In this document: in pieces, positions 45,125-57,512 of the stretch
How the letters are laid out: each line of letters begins with the position of its first letter
How positions within the stretch are numbered: the stretch's first letter is position 1
Assembly: GCF_030272615.1 (NCBI RefSeq)
Contig: NC_081405.1
Span: forward strand, 469,764,008 to 469,828,007
Direction: 5' to 3'
Source of the DNA: Cryptomeria japonica
Taxonomy: Eukaryota > Streptophyta > Pinopsida > Cupressales > Cupressaceae
Length of the DNA: 64,000 nt
The notes under the pieces: model-generated
Told to the model about the DNA's origin: nothing
The model's database searches: none
The model's input: the letters and a program-made list of their open reading frames with translations, nothing else
Translations under genes and position numbers: made by a program

Positions 45125-46388
45125 GATACTCAAAAGTGTCCCTCGGTAGTCGCTTGGTGAAGATATCTGCTATTTGTTCCTTTGTGCCAACATACTCCAA
45201 CACCACTTTCTTCTCTTAAGCTTCTTCTCTAAGATAATGATATTTGATAGAGATGTGTTTCGTCTTAGAGTGCATAACATGATTCTTTGAAATGTTAAGG
45301 GCACTAGTATTATCACAGAATATAGTTACTGGCTCGGTAACTTTCTAATTTATACCATCCAACATTTGTTTGATCCATGCTATGTTGGTACAATTTAATG
45401 CTGCAAAAACATATTTAGCTTCTGTAGTTGACTATGAAACACATCCTTGTTTCTTGCTAAGTCAACTTACTAGTCTTTCTCCTAAAAAGAAAGTTCCTCC
45501 ACTTGTGTTTTTCTATCATCAATGTTGCCTGCCCAATCAGCATCAGTATAAACTTTTAAATCAAAGTCATATCCTTTCTAATATACTTAGCCATAATCCT
45601 CAGTGCCTTTCAAGTATCTAAAAATTCTTTTGATTGCTGTCATGTGTGTTTCCTTGGGATCTATAGAGAATCTTGCAACTATACCTACTGCATGTGCTAT
45701 ATCTGGCCTACTGTGAACAACATATTTTAGCTTTCCAATCATGGATCTATAAAGTGTCTCATCAACAGATGCAGATTCATCATTCTTTGATAATTTACAG
45801 TTGGTATTCATAAGAGTACTTACTAGTTTTGAATCCTCCATTCCAAATTTCTTCAAGATTTCCTTTATGTACTTGGATTGAGTAATGAAAATCTCATTTT
45901 TCATTTGCAGTATTTGTAAACCTATAAAATACTTTATCTCACCGATTAATGAAATCTCAAATTCTTTGCTCATTTCATTTCCAAAGTTCTTGTAGAAAGA
46001 GTCATGTCCACAAAATATAATATCATCAACAAATATGGCTGAGATCAGTATTCCATTTTCATCATTCTTCATGTACATATTGCTATTCTCACTTGTCCTT
46101 ATAAAACCAATCTTAATCAAATAAGAGTGCAATCTTTCATACCATGCTCTAGGTGCTTGTTTTAAAAAATATAATGCTTTGTTCAATTTACATACCTGAT
46201 TTTTACTCTTGTCTTCAACAAATCCTTTAGGTTGTTCAATAAAAACTTCTTCTTCTAATATACCATTCAGAAATGCAGATTTGACATCCATTTGATATAC
46301 CTTGAAATTTTTGTAAGCAACATATGCCAACAATGTTCTTACTCCTTCTAGTCTAGCCACAGGTGCAAAAGTTTCACCATAATCAATT
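45125..46388 (-). pseudogene. pol: Copia RT (C-terminal half) and RNase H
   Basis: On -, after the insertion at 46394, RT continues with [57 protein letters not shown] and catalytic FVDDIIFCG (about 46035), then [19 protein letters not shown] and [19 protein letters not shown]. RNase H follows: DFDLKVYTDADWAGNIDDRK near 45560-45510, and a decayed end matching the KGT.EQIAD...LP motif near 45170. The open frame 46501-45587 includes about 110 bases of inserted sequence at its start, so its first ATG is not real. RNase H is broken by several stops. Confidence 0.9.
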
Positions 46389-46393
46389 CCTTC
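46389..46393. repeat. Target-site duplication of insertion F, left
   Basis: CCTTC, identical to 53183-53187. Joining the copia frame across the insertion and one CCTTC copy restores the expected RT order (CKGYAQEEG next to [10 protein letters not shown]), so the duplication is well supported. Confidence 0.9.
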
Positions 46394-47300
46394 TGTTGTT
46401 CTCAAAATCTGATTCACTTTAACATCCTTACAATGACATGATAACTCTATATGTAGGAGAGATATTAAAGAGAAGGAGACTTTCAGGACAACATATGACA
46501 AGGTTTGATTAACCTTCTACACTTTAGACTTATTCAAAATCCAGGCGGGTATACCTTTGTGAACTAAATTCACACTTTTAAAAGATAAATCCACAACAAA
46601 CCAGTCCTAGAAACCAGTGGATCTAATCACCTTAAAACTAACTAAAACAAAGGAATGCAAATTGTACTCATGTTCAGTATTGACCTACAAAATATGTTTT
46701 AGACAACCTCGATCTATACCAGTGCCTTATCCAAGGTCACAGAGTCATCTAAGTTCAAACAATACTCTCACAATCAAATATCTCTACATATCCCATTAGT
46801 TTGGCTTCTGTATATCCCTATATATGCCTGGCACACATAAGAATTTATTCATACCAAATTAAACTACACTCATCAAGATTCAAAATATCTCACAAGGAAT
46901 TTACTACTAGAAGTGATTCCTATATATTTAATTGCCCTCCTGAAGAGAAAAGCTAAGAAACATATCTACTGAAAGTTGCCTTACAACCCCTATTCAAAGG
47001 AAATAATCCTGGATTATTTAGAATGAAATAGTAAACACTTGCAAACACATTTGAAGACAACACAAAGTTTTAACTCAAAACTAATGGTCTGTATATTGAT
47101 ATTTTCTTCAAAAACTATTACAAGAAACCTTCAAATATTCTCCATTAAAACTTGGAAAAGCTCAGATAAATTTCTGTAGCATTTTCTTAAAATTCATTTT
47201 ATGATCATCTCTAACTAGTCCTAGTATCCATTTATAACAACATGGATGCACATAGCTTCAGACTTTCCTAGGAGAATTTGTTACAATGATTACCTCTCTA
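46394..47300 (-). other. 3' non-coding part of insertion F
   Basis: No open frame and no repeat. It does not resemble the other end of the insertion (52300-53182) by eye, which is the main reason no LTR was called. Confidence 0.5.
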
Positions 47301-50300
47301 AAAGAATTAGTTACAAAACCTTTTACAAAAGTAGTTACAAGTCTTTTTCAACCTCTGTGGCTTCTTCTACTTGTTGTCCCGTTGCAACCTCTTCTAACTA
47401 TTCTACATCCTTTATGGCATATTTTCTTGTCCACTCATTGTATACATCATCAGCTGGCCACACAAAGTTAATCACTTTTGCTTTTACCTTGGCTAACCTT
47501 TTCCATGAATTCTTCATTTTGTTAACTTCTGAATTGAGAAAACCATAATGAGATTTGATTCTCCCTATCTCCTCAATTGTTACAACAAAGAAGGAAGCAT
47601 CATCTAAGTTAATAATTCCTTTTATTCTAACTGACAATTTGGCTTCTAATTCCTTAAGCCATACTTGTTTGTCCTTCAATTGGTTAGGGCTGACAAAACC
47701 TCCTGGGAGCAATTCAAAAACTTGATCAGTGTACTCCTTGTACAAATTGATCTTCCTGTCAGCATTATCTATGCCTTCTGCTAATTTTACTAGATCCTTT
47801 GTGGTGTCACAAGTGGATTTGATAATAGGATCAACCCCTGCTTCATCATAGGATACACAAATAAGCTCCAAATTCTACTCTCTAGGTTTCCATTTATCAA
47901 AAATAGGCATTAAAATGGCCTTATCTCCATTAAGCTCATTCCACATAGCTAGAATCTTGCTCATGTTGTTATACAATAATGAGGCCCCTATGGTGTCAGC
48001 AAAACTTAAAATTGTAGCCCTTACTCTTTCCTCATATTTCTTTGCATACAAGGCCTGAGCCTGTTTTAAATCCTCCAACTCCTGAGGAGTAATCTCAACC
48101 AATTGAGAGACAAAAGGTGCTAGAGATGGTGGAAACTCAATAATGGGGCTGGTAGGTGGAGGTCTTGCAGGAGAAGAGGGGATCGTCAGTGTTGAAGACT
48201 CACCTTGATGGTACTGTCCTACCAACTGGCTTTGTAGCCTGGCAATGATGCTGTCTTTACTCCTTACCACTTCCTTGGCACTATTATAGGCTTTTAAAAC
48301 CGTCTCTAACTTAACCTGGAGATATGCTTTTTCCTTAGCCTCCCTTCCTACTACTGCAACACTAAACTTTGCAGTTTCTAGCACAGTGCTAGCAGCTTCC
48401 ACTACCCCAGTGCTCTGAACTCTTTTCACTATCATTCCACCAAGGTAACTTGACCCTGGGGTGTCCTTATTTCTCTTATTCTCATCTCTTTTAAGAGACC
48501 ACATGACCAGTGCAACATTATCTTTTTTGAAAGTGACTCCTTCCATAGGTTTGGTCTCTTTTCTTACTGCCTCCAATACCAAGGTATCTGCTATGTCCCA
48601 TTCGTTGAGAATGAGTACCCCAACCTGTGTCACCATATATCTTCCTTGCTCGAGAGTGATGGTCTTAAACTCATCAATCATTTCTTTCTTTATTTCCTCC
48701 TCCACCAGAGCTGGATCTTTACGAGGCTGCTCACCTTTTCTCTTTTTGCACCTTGCATTATACTTGTCAATGTTTTGCTTCCACACAAATTGCATGAATG
48801 CTCCTGATGTAACAAAGTTATTGTCAGCCAAGAAATCTTCACTGGCCTACTTAATCTCAGGATCCCACCCTTGGCCTTTGAACTCATTAGCAGTGATGTT
48901 CATTTCAGCAGTAGGGGGCTCTTCTAGCATTCCCTCTTCTACTTCATTGTATGTGTATGCTATTTCTCCCAGACTGCCTAACTATAAAAGTTGCTCAGCT
49001 GCTGCCTGTACATCTCCTATATGAATAGGGGATTGAGATGGAGAGTACAAAGGTTCATCAGATTGTATTTCTTTTCCCACTCTTTGTTTCTTTGGGCTAT
49101 CTTGAATGTCAATGACATCCTATATCTTCCTCTTCCCCTTTGAAGTAGATGGCTCCCCTGTCGTAGGCATCAATACACTGTAACTGGACTTCTTATGCAA
49201 CATGTAGTTACCAGGAGGGATTGCTCTGGTTTATGCAGACATACTTAGAACCAGTCTTTCTTTCTCAGGGTTGTTTTTAATTACAACCTCCCTCTTTTCT
49301 TTCAAAGTCTACATCACATCCTCAAAACAATGAATTAGGAACTTTATCTTCTCCTCAAAAGGGTGGATGCTAGACAATGGGTCATAATTGGTATCAAATT
49401 GGTGTATAATGTCTAAGGCCTTTTTGTAGGCCACCCACTTTTCCTTTCTCAGCTCTTGCTCATCTAGGTCAAACTCATTCCTAATGAGGTCTTCAGGAAA
49501 CTGGATTTGATGGGGTCTACCTCTGCATATTGCCCTCTTTCTAAACATGCCATTGAATAAGTCTTTAGGGTTAGCACATCAGGATACTGCAGTTGACAAA
49601 TGATATGGTTGGAGGAAATTTTCAAAACACTTCCAACCTCCTTTAATTATCACAAATTGGTGTGCTATGGTAACTATAGGGAAAATGGTCCCTTTACCTC
49701 TGCCTGTTAACTCTGTCTCTTGCAAACCACCAATCTACCTTAGGATCTCTACAATACCCACTTTAAGAGGGACCTGATAGGGTAACAAAAATGGTGTGCC
49801 TTTGAAACCATATACTCTGAAAACTGTGGAAACAGGGTATAAGTAGATATTAGCCCAATTGTGAACAATTTTTATATTCTCTGCAAACTCTTTTGGCTTA
49901 ATAAATTCCAAAAGAACCTTGGGGACTCTTGGATTCTCTGAACAGAGGAGAGGTCTAATCTTAGATGCAAAATACTTATCAAACTTTAAGAAGGTTGCAT
50001 CTTCTCTATCCCATGACAACACTGTACTCCATAACTGCACTGGCATCTTTTCTCCATCTTTTTCTTTTACAAGATCCATTCCACTTGCAAAATAATCGCC
50101 ACCCTTGAATAAAAATAAATACATAAGGAGGGAATACCATCCAAAAGGCCTATCAACCTTCCCATTCTTTATTCCTATCAATCCTTCATGGATAGCATTA
50201 GTGATAAAGGAAGCATAATCAAAAGTCACTGCAAGAGAAGGATTCAAGATTTGAGCAATCATTAACATGTAATGAGTGGGCATATTTGCCTCAACATCCT

Positions 50301-50951
50301 CTCCTAAAATTTGGCAGAGTGACCAATATAATCCCTTAGCCCTTAGGGTGAACAAGTTTAATGAGAAGGGCTCTTCAGTGTTGGGTCCTACAACTATCAA
50401 CCCACCTATCTTCACAAAGAATTCTTTAAGGGGCCCATTTCTAAGGTGGTTCCTCTACACACTATATACCTAAGCTAGTGATTTGAAATTAATAGGTTCT
50501 AAAAAATTGGTAAACTCACTAAGCCCCAAAGCATTTTTGAACTCCTTATTATTTATTTCAATGAGGGTTTTCTCGTTTATATCCCTAATACTTCTTGTGA
50601 CTTAATCATAATTGAGTGCAATCTAAGTTAGGAGATCCACATCCATGAATACTCCTGGAACTACCAATTTTCCCACATGTAACTCCCAGATACTGTTCTG
50701 CGGGGCTGAGGAGTTTCTCATGCCAAATCCAACCTTGACAACCCAACCTGTGGGTCTCTCCACCAGTTACCTTTATCATACAATCCCTCCCCTATTTTCA
50801 AACGAGGAGCTCTTGGCACTAGCTCTTTTACCTTCATGACTACATTAGTTGACGATGTCAACTCTTCAAGGAAGTCATCACAAATAGCCCTTTCCTGGTA
50901 GTTAACTTTTCCTGAGAATTCTCTCTTAGTTGCCATCTTAAAATTATGCAA
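47300..50951 (-). pseudogene. Unknown ~1200-codon protein gene in insertion F
   Basis: From ATG 50951 (MATKREFSGKVNYQERAI) a reading frame runs 3.6 kb with one frameshift near 50745 and about ten stops. All open pieces from 50415 down to 47398 lie in one frame, which shows a single former gene. The middle (50415-49735) is globular and hydrophobic (LFTLRAKGLYWSLCQILGED, DYASFITNAIHEGLIGI, PFGWYSLLMYLFLFKGGDYF). A Lys-rich linker near 49130-49060 (SKGKRKI, SPKKQR) may be a nuclear signal. The C-terminal third (48831-47398) is rich in charged helices: VETVLKAYNSAKEVV-like coil, a Pro-rich break SSPARPPPTSPIIEFPPSL, then another coil. No zinc knuckle, protease, RT, integrase or transposase motif is visible. 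Function unknown; a Gag-like or host-derived protein are both possible. Confidence 0.7.
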
Positions 50952-51189
50952 GCAATTTAACTATTACCCCCAACTATTCTATGAAAAATCAAGACCTTAA
51001 TTAAAACACACTGCTAAGTGATTTCAAAACAAGAGTATAAGAGAACCTATTTTTGCTTGAAGGAATCTGCTCTGCAACTGAATAAATTTTCTCTATATTT
51101 GAAAAAAATAGCTCTGCAATCGCTTCTTTGCAACTCAGGCTCTTAACTGCGATATTGATACCACATGCTTCGACAGTCCCTTCAGAATT

Positions 51190-52880
51190 GAATTCATGAA
51201 AGAATTCAAAATTTTCGCTCCAACGGGTCACAACACACCTGCACATTTTTTCCTTCCGCTCTTTCGCCATTTCGCAGAGCATAACCTTCGAGCAATTTCA
51301 CCAAATGAAATCACGCCAGCTGTCTGATCAGATGAGACTTGATCGACCTTTACACTATTTTAACATCTCTGCCTTTGCATCGGGCCCCACCTCTTTTCGC
51401 CACTTCGCAGGCTTTATCCCGTGAGTACTTTTCTTTCATGAAGCTACGCTAGGTGTTAGATGGGACTCTAACTACTCAACCTTTGACTCTTACTGGGACC
51501 ATCAACCTTTTTCACTAACCGCGCCTTATCTTGATGGCTAACGGTTTTTCGCTATTTCGCATAGCTTAACCCGTTTCAACATTGGGCCATGAAACAACAC
51601 GAAGCGTTGGATCAATCCTGAGATGACCATCCTTTAAGTGAGACCTTTATGCTTGCATCGCTTACCTACTCTCCCACTGGTTACCAAATACCACGTGGCA
51701 CTTAGCCATTAGCCTTGGAAAAATCTTCGAGTTTAGTTCAGAGTCAGCCACGTGTCCTATTTCCCTTATAACCGCCAGTTACACCTTGGTAGGCCCTCAA
51801 TCTCTTTTGAAACCACATGTCAATCAACACATCACCATCTAGCATTACGTCGGGAAGAACCTTCTTTTCTCTTTCACCATTTTGTGAAGCATATCCCTCA
51901 GTTAGTTCACAGTCATGAAACAACGTGAGCCCTTGGATCAAATCGAAGTTGATCCCCTTTTACCTTCATGCTTTATCTGTTCTTCGGGGCCCAAAAACCT
52001 TTCACTGTTTTGTTGGTTTTAAAACATGAGCATTTTACCTTCACGAATACACATGGATCGTTAGATTATATTTGACTTGCTTGATGCTTAACAACTTAAC
52101 TGAATTCAGCAAATGTGGGCCCTCTGATTCAACATTATCCACCTGGCATCTAGTCATTTTTGAACTGACATGTCAACCTTTTATTCACTGAGAGGAAACA
52201 TCTGATCCCACCTCATCCTTGCCACCTGGATCTGCCAAGTCAATTTCACATGCCGTGACATGAGTCATCCTCTTGGACCCACCTTTAAGCCTTAGTTCTG
52301 ACTTGTTGACTACTTTGACTTTCTGCCACGTGTCTTTATCTGATTTTCCATCTTGACCAACTGGATTGCCTGCTTGGAGTGCCATGTCATTTTGCTACTT
52401 TGCGAAAGCTAACTGTCAAGCACCTTCCTCCTGCGAAACTGCGCTAACCATCGGATCAGATTAGACTTGCACATTTGTTATGCTCCTATTAAAACCCCCC
52501 TTTCCCCAAGCCAAAAACCTTTTCGCTGCTTCGCAGGGTGTAACACGTGAGCATCTACCGGCCACGAAACAGTGCGAACTGTCGATCTCTCTTGAACTTG
52601 ATCACCTTTTAGCCATTTGAAAAGTCTTCGCTGCAGGGTCCTACCAAATCTTTTCACCATTTTGCCAAAGGTATTTCACTTGCAAGTTTCAGCTGCGAAT
52701 CAACGCCAACCATTAGATCTTGAGCGAGATGGAGTCTCGTTAAACCAGACCAAATGCGCACCATTGAACACGCTTTTCCCTTTTTCCATTTCGTGAGTCT
52801 TAAAACACGCGCAACTTCGCCTAACGAAATGGCGAAAGCCGTAGATCCATCTAAGAGCTGTATGACACTTACTGGGCCCG
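51190..52880 (-). repeat. Degenerate tandem array with TTTCGC motifs, 5' part of insertion F
   Basis: About eight diverged units, roughly 120-250 bp each, with a shared block on +: TTTTCGC(C/T)ATTTCGCA(G/T)AGC, then a TAACCCGTGAGCA-like stretch, CATGAAACAACGCGAA, and a (G/T)TTGGATC-like end. Clear blocks occur near 51270, 51397, 51547, 51868, 52000, 52520, 52650 and 52780. On - each reads like GCGAAATGGCGAAA. The array lies upstream of the unknown gene. Confidence 0.75.
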
Positions 52881-53182
52881 ACAACATTAGACAAAAAAGA
52901 CATAAGGCATAAATTTTTACGATTAATTCAATGACCGCCTAGGTAAATGACAAGGGGGGACACTTCATATGACCCCAAGACCCATTACTTAAGTGGATAA
53001 AGTAACGCAGGAATAGAAACCAGAGGGTTTTTTGATCAAACATTGAGCAATTTTAAAAAAGAAACCCTAAACCCTTAAGACCTAACACAGACTTGAAGCA
53101 GTTGATAGTGTGTATGACTCAAAATTTCAAAAACTTATCCAATTATGGGAAAAGAAAACCCATTTCTCAAACAGTGATAACA

Positions 53183-53187
53183 CCTTC
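53183..53187. repeat. Target-site duplication of insertion F, right
   Basis: CCTTC, identical to 46389-46393. Confidence 0.9.
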
Positions 53188-53440
53188 TTCTTGGGCATAA
53201 CCTTTGCAAACTAGTCTTGCTTTATTTCGAATGACCTCTCCTTTTTCATTCAGCTTGTTTCTGAAAATCGACTTTGTACTAATTACATTTTTGTCCTTCG
53301 GTCTTGGGACCAGTGTCCATGTGTCATTCTTCTTGATTTGATCAATCTCTTTTGTCATAGCATTTATCCAATCTTCATTGTTAAATGCCTCTTTCACTAT
53401 TCTCGGCTCAAATTCAGATATTAGACATGTGTTCTATCTT
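53188..53440 (-). pseudogene. pol: Copia RT, N-terminal part
   Basis: On -, VKEAFNNEDWINAMTKEIDQ, then NDTWTLVPRPKDKNVISTKS and NEKGEVIRNKARLVCKGYAQ, the conserved start of copia RT. It is followed directly by insertion F. The frame is open except for a stop near 53433. Confidence 0.9.
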
Positions 53441-54470
53441 AGTTTGTTCCTTGTCATAACTGGATCATCCTTATCTCCTATAATCTGACTTGATGCATGA
53501 TGTATTTTGACATATTTGGCTAATACAGGCTCGGTAGGCTCTATATGATCTTCTTCATCACTCGGTAACTGGATATTCTCTTCATTTTTTTCAATAGTTT
53601 TCTTGATAAGACTTGTCGGTTGAACATAGACAAATTCATCATAGTCTTCTGGTTCCTTGGAATTTCCTTCATCATTTCTTTCTGCAAATTCATCAATTTT
53701 CACATTTGCACTTTCTACCATTTTGTTAGATGATTTGATCAGACATTTAAATGCTTTGGTTCTAGAAGAATAACCAAGAAATGTTCCTTCTTCAATTTTT
53801 TGATCAAACTTGCCATTTCTATCATCTTTGTGTACATAGCATCTACTTCCAAAGATTTTGAAATAACTTACATTAGGTTTCTTGTCATACCAGATTTCAT
53901 ATGGTGTCTTCATAGTTCCTTTCTTTAGTTGTACTCGATTTAGGGTGTAAATTGTTGTGCTTATTGCTCCAAAATGTTTGTGGCACTTTCTTTTCAATCA
54001 TCAGGGTTTTGGCACAATCCACAATAGATCTGTTTCTTCTCTCAGCTATTCCATTTTGCTGTGGAGTTCTCGGTGCAGATACTTGTCTTTTAATACCATG
54101 ATCATTGCAGAATAAGTTGAACTCATCAGATGTGAACTCTCCTCTTCTATCTGATCTAAGACATTTCAGTTGTCTTCCTGTTTCATTTTCAACTCTTGCC
54201 TTGTACCATTTAAACATTTGAAAAGCTTCAGATTTTTCTTTTAAAAACATTACTGACATCATCCTTGAATAGTCATCCACAAATAATATGAAATATTTAT
54301 CACCATAATAACTTTGAACTTTCATAGGACCACAAAGATCGGTGTGCACAAGATCTAAAATTCCCTTAGAAGTGTAAGACATACTTGTAAAGCTTGATCT
54401 TGTCATCTTACCCATCTGGCATCTTTGACACATAGCATTCTTAGGTTTTTCCAAACTCGGTAGACCTCTT
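53434..54470 (-). pseudogene. pol: Copia integrase
   Basis: On -: the zinc-binding end (MCQRCQMGKMTRSSF), then the DDE core: LVHTDLCGPM (about 54345), LRSDRRGEFTSDEFN (about 54150; the family usually has RSDRGGEF) and TPQQNGIAERRNRS (about 54050) with the catalytic Glu kept. The C-terminal region with TPYEIWYDKKPNVSYFKIFG and GCRCYV-like residues follows in another frame (frameshift at about 53990-53950), then an acidic linker (about 53640-53480). Confidence 0.9.
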
Positions 54471-55017
54471 ACTCGGTGCTTCTTACTTATTTTGATCAGA
54501 TTATCAAAATTTACATGACAAAACCTTTTATGCCATAACCAAGTATCATCTATCTTTGCATACAGACACTTATTCCGAGTTGAGTCAAGATGAAATGTGT
54601 TACCTTTTGTTTGTGTCCCGGTAGCAGCTAACTTTCCATTCTTGTCATGAAATTTGACAATTCCTTTCTAAAATTCTATTCGGTATCCTGTATTGTTTAG
54701 CTGTGCTACAGTCAACAAATTGTATTTTAGACCTTCAACCCAATAAACATCATCACATCTTGCATTGTCAAGAAGTGTTATAGATCCTTTACCTTTTACT
54801 GGACATGGTGCATCATTACCAAATCTTACATAGCCTCCATCATAATCTTCTAACATAACAAACTTGTGTTTATCACCAGTCATGTGATGTGAACATCCAC
54901 TATCTATGATCCAAGAATCATTAGTATTTATGTGAGATATTAGGGCTTTGATAGCCACATAAACTACTTCCTCTATATCAGTTTCATCTGAATTATCATC
55001 ATTGGATTCCACCGTTG
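54471..55017 (-). pseudogene. Copia protease and pre-integrase region
   Basis: The protease active site SWIIDSGCSHHMTGDKHKF is at about 54935-54880, with the DSG triplet intact. CPVKGKGSITLLDNARCDDV and LKYNLLTVAQLNNTGY follow as in other copia proteases. The GAG-pre-integrase segment continues to about 54470. The open frame 55012-54668 starts inside the former gag-pol. Similarity ends near 55017, where a 39-bp tandem duplication begins; gag is missing. Confidence 0.85.
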
Positions 55018-55095
55018 CAACTGCACTTTGCTATGTTTTAGATGCCTTAAACCATGCAATTGCACTTTGCTATGTTTCAGATGCCTTAAACCATG
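55018..55095 (+). repeat. Two 39-bp tandem copies at the copia break
   Basis: CAACTGCACTTTGCTATGTT then TTAGATGCCTTAAACCATG at 55018-55056 and again, with two differences, at 55057-55095. They lie exactly where copia similarity stops. Confidence 0.9.
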
Positions 55096-57396
55096 CCACG
55101 CTGCCTCTTCTGAAAGTCTCTAAACTCCATAGTAGAGGAGAAATTTGCCAAGTTCACTTGCCAAGTGCATTTGCTATAGTTTTTTAATGCTTTTCAACAG
55201 CATTCTCCACACCTCTTTCAACTCCTTCCACCACGTAGCTACATCATGCTATGCAGGAGCATTTGGTGATTTCCTTTTAACACTACCAATTGCATTTGTT
55301 TGAAAATTTTTGTTGTTCCTCATAAACCTTTGTCAAGCATGGATGCCTCATCCAATTGCTATACATTCTCAGCAATCATTAGACTTTCAAAACTCATTCC
55401 ATTTCTGATTTGCTTGTGTTTTATTTTGAAAATGACTTTGTAATTTGACTTCACTATCTCTATATATTGTAACTTCTATTTAATGGTTCTTAGGGATTGT
55501 GAATTGGCTCGTGGAGATATAACACACAATCAATGGAATAAAAACAATGCAAACTTAGGATTCAAAACCCCAGATAGGAATGAAATCATGACAATAGAGA
55601 GCATCCAATGCACATCATTCCTGTCTTTATAGACCATAAAAAATCTACACGGCAATGATCTCCTTCATTTGAGCCATATTGTTAAACCTTGATTCAAAAA
55701 ACATCGTGAAGCAACAAATTAGGTTGGGCCCTAAAGTGGGTCCGACTAATTTTTTTTTCTTTTTCATACAACTGACCTTCAGAATGCTTCAGGAACCTTA
55801 CCCATACCTGTGGAAATGATCGGCATCATTTCCAGATCACTAATCCACATTTTTCGACTTTCACGCACTTGCGCCACATTTTCGCATTTAATCGCGAAGA
55901 CATATTTTTCAAACCTGTCAAAACACCTTTCTGGAGCTCGCCATCTGACAGGCATGTAATCTGATATACAAGCATGAATTCTACCAAATGGTTTCTCAAG
56001 ACAAGTCCCGAGTGAAGAGATATTAATTAGCGAAAATGATCAACTGGCTTTGTGGACACTGCGGACTTGACGAAGTCAATGTTCTGGCAACACATGATGC
56101 CTTTCTCAAAAATATCAACCGACCTCCGTAGACCCTCAAATTTTGAAACACAGGTACCTTGAAGTACATGTTAAAACTTTGAATTTTCAGTTCGACCAAA
56201 AGCCTAACTGGATGCAAATGGTGCGCTCATAAAAACAGCTACTTTAACTGATATAGCACTAAACGTACGGATAACTGAAAATGATGGTTAAATGAACCCT
56301 TTTGAAAACCGATCAAACGGATTGGTAGGAGCCTGAAATTTGAAACATAGCTCATCATTTATACCAGAATTAACTTGGATGAAACATTCTGACATGACAC
56401 TTACTGAGGCAACTTTTAAACTTGTGCAAAACAGGGACTAGTCAAACCACACAAACTGCAAACGGATTTGGCTTTGAAAACTGAGTAAATGGATTCATCA
56501 AGACTTGAAATTTTACAAGATAACTCACATTTATGCATGGAATTTAATCCATTTTGAATTTTTTCATAACGATCAATAGGGAAAAAGATACAAACACTCA
56601 AAGTAGGCTACTCAATAAAATTTGCATTTGTGCCTAAAATACACTTTCAACTCACCCCTCAAAAATGGGTACCTCATAAGCTTAACCAAACTAAATTCTG
56701 AAAGTTGCACATCACTACATAGGCCAAATGAAAGGTGTAGGACATTTTCAAAGCTTTACCTCTTCATGATTAACTGAGCTCCATTTTGCCCTCTCGCAAA
56801 CTAGGCCATTCAAACTGATTTATTTGGAAACGCAAAGCAAAAATTTGAATTGGGCCTATAAAATTGACTCAATTTTAATGAGTCCCAACACTTAGGATGG
56901 TGGGAAAAGTGAGAAGATTTAGGTCAGTAGATTTTTACAGCTAATATTACATGTTACACAAAATTATAATGGATAACTATGCATATATGTACTATATGCA
57001 ATTCAAGTTCTCAAAGATTGCATTCAAATTTCTCATCAATAATAACCTACAACAATCATATTGTTTAGCAAAAAAATATAGAAAGTTATGCAAATCACCA
57101 AGTGTGAAAGGTGTAAATTCAATCCTAGACCTCAAAATGTATTACATAGGGTTTGGAGAGCATGAACACTATACCATATAATATTTTTAAGGAAATTTAT
57201 GCATCTTGAATCTCTTCAAATTGAAATCCCCTGATGATGATTATGTGGTTTAAATCAATAAAATAGTATATCATCTATCATACTCATATCCTATCACAAA
57301 TGACCATGATTGTGATTGATTTCATGTTCCTAGAGAGTGAAAAATATGGCACTTAAAATGACCACTATGATGAGGAATTTATTGAAATGTATTTGT
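55096..57396. other. Unassigned stretch
   Basis: No gene, RNA or tandem repeat recognised. Small frames (56023-56217, 56416-56601, 56951-57181) have no domain. A few TTCGC motifs near 55890-55905 recall the array of insertion F but do not form a repeat. It may hide the 5' end of the copia element in diverged form. Confidence 0.35.
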
Positions 57397-57512
57397 AGAC
57401 ACTGAAACCTATCATAAGTCTCCAACAACACTTTTCTCTAATCTTTCATCTAAACTGAGTCAACAATTTAAATTATTTAAGTTGTATTAATATTCTTCTT
57501 CTAATTTCCTAT

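Larger units (their letters stand above)
46394..53182 (-). mobile_element. Insertion F: 6.8 kb, pol-less, with one long decayed ORF
   Basis: 6789 bp between identical 5-bp target duplications, with termini TGTT...AACA. It splits the copia RT between adjacent codons. TG...CA ends and a 5-bp duplication are typical of LTR retrotransposons, but by eye the two ends share no LTR, and no primer site, polypurine tract or pol motif was found. On - it has a 2.2 kb 5' part with a degenerate tandem array, a frame of about 1200 codons with stops, and a 0.9 kb 3' part. It could be a large non-autonomous element with diverged or missing LTRs, or another element type. Confidence 0.75.
43167..55017 (-). mobile_element. 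Ty1/copia element (3' LTR to protease), interrupted
   Basis: On -: protease (about 54930), integrase, RT first half (to 53188), a 6.8 kb insertion, RT second half and RNase H (46388-45125), tail, polypurine tract and 3' LTR (44644-43167). Order PR-INT-RT-RNH is that of copia. Gag and 5' LTR are missing beyond about 55017. It is inserted in Tat fragment C at 43166. SIRE/Maximus-like or related affiliation is possible but was not tested. Confidence 0.85.

Noticed and set aside
46389-46501. First codons of the 304-codon copia RT frame
   Set aside because: Sequence above 46393 belongs to insertion F; copia homology starts at [10 protein letters not shown].
48461-49024. 187-codon open frame on + inside insertion F
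   Set aside because: Shadow of the long - strand frame, with no motif of its own.
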